This document shows positions 7,097 to 7,715 of a DNA stretch of 7,715 nt, one piece after another; positions within the stretch are counted from its first letter, which is position 1; the number at the start of each line of letters is the position of its first letter. Location of the stretch: the NCBI GenBank assembly GCA_947306845.1, contig CAMZHP010000157.1, forward strand, positions 1 to 7,715, read 5' to 3'. The stretch comes from an uncultured Prevotellaceae bacterium. Its GTDB lineage: Bacteria; Bacteroidota; Bacteroidia; Bacteroidales; Bacteroidaceae. The position numbers were made by a program, and so were the translations under genes. The notes below the pieces were generated by a model that saw nothing but the letters and a program-made list of their open reading frames with translations, was not told the DNA's origin and did no database searches.

Positions 7097-7128
7097 CAAA
7101 GTTACGACGAAACGAGCGAACAGCCAAA
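7097..7128 (-). promoter_or_regulatory. Bacteroidota-type promoter for ribF and the CPBP gene
   Basis: On the minus strand, TTTG (7128-7125) and TAACTTTG (7104-7097) match the -33 TTTG and -7 TAnnTTTG elements, separated by 20 bp, the expected spacing. The -7 element is followed by CAACC. The predicted transcript starts about 7090, leaving a ~25-30 nt leader before the ribF ATG. Confidence 0.8.
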
Positions 7129-7199
7129 TTTTTATCTGTGCTTTTCCGTGAGAAGCACCAACGTCAAGAACTTGTTAGAAAAAGGAAACATATAATGAT

Positions 7200-7400
7200 C
7201 ATGTAATGGCCATGTAATATATGTTAAGAAACCACGAAATTTACGAATAATATTTCAACACAGAGACACGGAGATACAGAGAGATTTGTCGAAGACCCAC
7301 TGACCGAAGGGAGGTAATTAAAAAATTAATGGGAAATTATATGGTCATTATACGTGAAAAAAGAAAACGCGAATTACATGTAATTGTTCATTAATTCTCA
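7200..7400. other. Repeat-bearing AT-rich intergenic region
   Basis: This is the middle of the 450-bp gap 7063-7512 between ribF and the AAA-ATPase-like gene. It contains no credible ORF. Visible elements are: CATGTAAT at 7200-7207, 7211-7218 and 7377-7384; ACGAA at 7234 and 7243; three 8-bp units ACAGAGAC, ACGGAGAT, ACAGAGAG at 7260-7283; and the 14-bp palindrome AATTACATGTAATT at 7372-7385. A small GC hairpin (ACCGC/GCGGT, 7400-7412) follows. The rest of the gap holds the two divergent promoters. Composition differs sharply from the neighbouring genes. Confidence 0.6.
7260..7283. repeat. Three tandem 8-bp units (ACAGAGAC-like)
   Basis: The units ACAGAGAC, ACGGAGAT and ACAGAGAG are contiguous and differ at one or two positions each. 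They follow a CCACGAA...TACGAAT stretch (7232-7248). From memory, similar CACGAAT plus ACAGAGACAC combinations recur between genes in Bacteroidota genomes; I could not verify this here. Confidence 0.6.
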
Positions 7401-7454
7401 CCGCTCCGCGGTCGTGGGTAAAAAGGTGCGTCAGCAGTTCACAGACCCAAAAAA

Positions 7455-7486
7455 TTTGGAAGTTTCACTTTTTTTCCCTACCTTAG
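7455..7486 (+). promoter_or_regulatory. Probable promoter for the AAA-ATPase-like gene
   Basis: TTTG at 7455-7458 and TACCTTAG at 7479-7486 are separated by 20 bp. The second element departs from TAnnTTTG at one position. The predicted start of transcription is near 7493, giving a leader of about 20 nt before ATG 7513, which follows no Shine-Dalgarno sequence. Confidence 0.6.
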
Positions 7487-7512
7487 CGGTCTAAAACCGA
7501 AATCGCTGAATC

Positions 7513-7715
7513 ATGGCTGTCAAGAGAAAGTATCCCGTAGGAATTCAGAGCTTTGAGAGCATCCGCTTGGACGGATATGTATATGTGGACAAGACCCCGC
7601 TCATTTACAAAATGATCACCGAGGGAAAGCCCTATTTCCTGAGCCGTCCGAGACGGTTTGGCAAGTCGCTGCTGTGCTCCACACTGGAGGCGGTCTTCCT
7701 CGGTAGGCGCGAACT
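7513..7715 (+). CDS. AAA-ATPase-like protein, N-terminus only (cut by window end)
   Basis: The first 67 residues are visible and the frame is open at the window edge. After MAVKRKYPVG come SFESIRLDGYVYVDKTPLIYKMI (residues 13-35) and then GKPYFLSRPRRFGKSLLCSTLEAVF (38-62). The FLSRPRRFGKS stretch is a Walker-A-like P-loop (46-52, Lys51 and Ser52), and YVDKT plus RPRRFGKS at this position is characteristic of the AAA-ATPase-like family (AAA-ATP_like, often followed by a C-terminal PD-(D/E)XK nuclease-like domain). These proteins occur in many copies in gut and oral Bacteroidales; their function is poorly known and the nuclease half is not visible here. The start is supported by an upstream promoter 27 bp away and by the usual N-terminal sequence of the family. 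Whether the gene is intact cannot be judged. Confidence 0.88.
   Translation, partial: MAVKRKYPVGIQSFESIRLDGYVYVDKTPLIYKMITEGKPYFLSRPRRFGKSLLCSTLEAVFLGRRE

Overview
The window looks like ordinary chromosomal DNA from a Bacteroidota bacterium, most likely order Bacteroidales and perhaps a Prevotella-like genus; the genus is a guess. Three things point there. No start codon is preceded by a convincing Shine-Dalgarno sequence. Promoter-like sites fit the Bacteroidota TTTG / TAnnTTTG pattern. The protein types are typical of the group: a large ABCG-like exporter, a small Cys-anchored lipoprotein, a RibF followed by a CPBP protease, and an AAA-ATPase-like protein. Genes are moderately GC-rich, while several gaps are strongly AT-rich and repetitive.

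Layout, left to right. Positions 3-1640 (+) hold the 3' end of an ABC transporter (end of the ATPase half plus the whole membrane half). A lipoprotein of unknown function follows (1714-2517, +), then a hairpin (2541-2569), then a STAS-domain anti-sigma-factor-antagonist-like protein (2586-2888, +). A strong intrinsic terminator (2972-3010) closes this stretch. A new promoter (3066-3073) then drives a zinc/cadmium-type P1B ATPase with a histidine-rich N-terminus encoded by DNA repeats (3101-5101, +). The convergent gap 5102-5294 contains two families of short repeats and a 19-bp palindrome. On the minus strand, ribF (6106-7062) and a CPBP-family protease/membrane protein (5295-6122) overlap by 17 nt and are transcribed from a well-formed promoter at 7097-7128. 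The 450-bp gap 7063-7512 holds that promoter, repeat-like AT-rich DNA and a second, forward promoter. The latter reads into the 5' end of an AAA-ATPase-like gene (7513 to the window edge).

The genes do not form one pathway. They cover export, an envelope lipoprotein, a regulatory switch protein, metal efflux, flavin cofactor synthesis and an AAA-ATPase-like protein of unclear role. I saw no CRISPR array, tRNA, rRNA, complete insertion sequence or defence island. The points most worth a second look are the His-rich repeat of the metal pump, the orphan STAS gene behind a hairpin, the structured repeats in the two intergenic gaps, and the AAA-ATPase-like gene that leaves the window.
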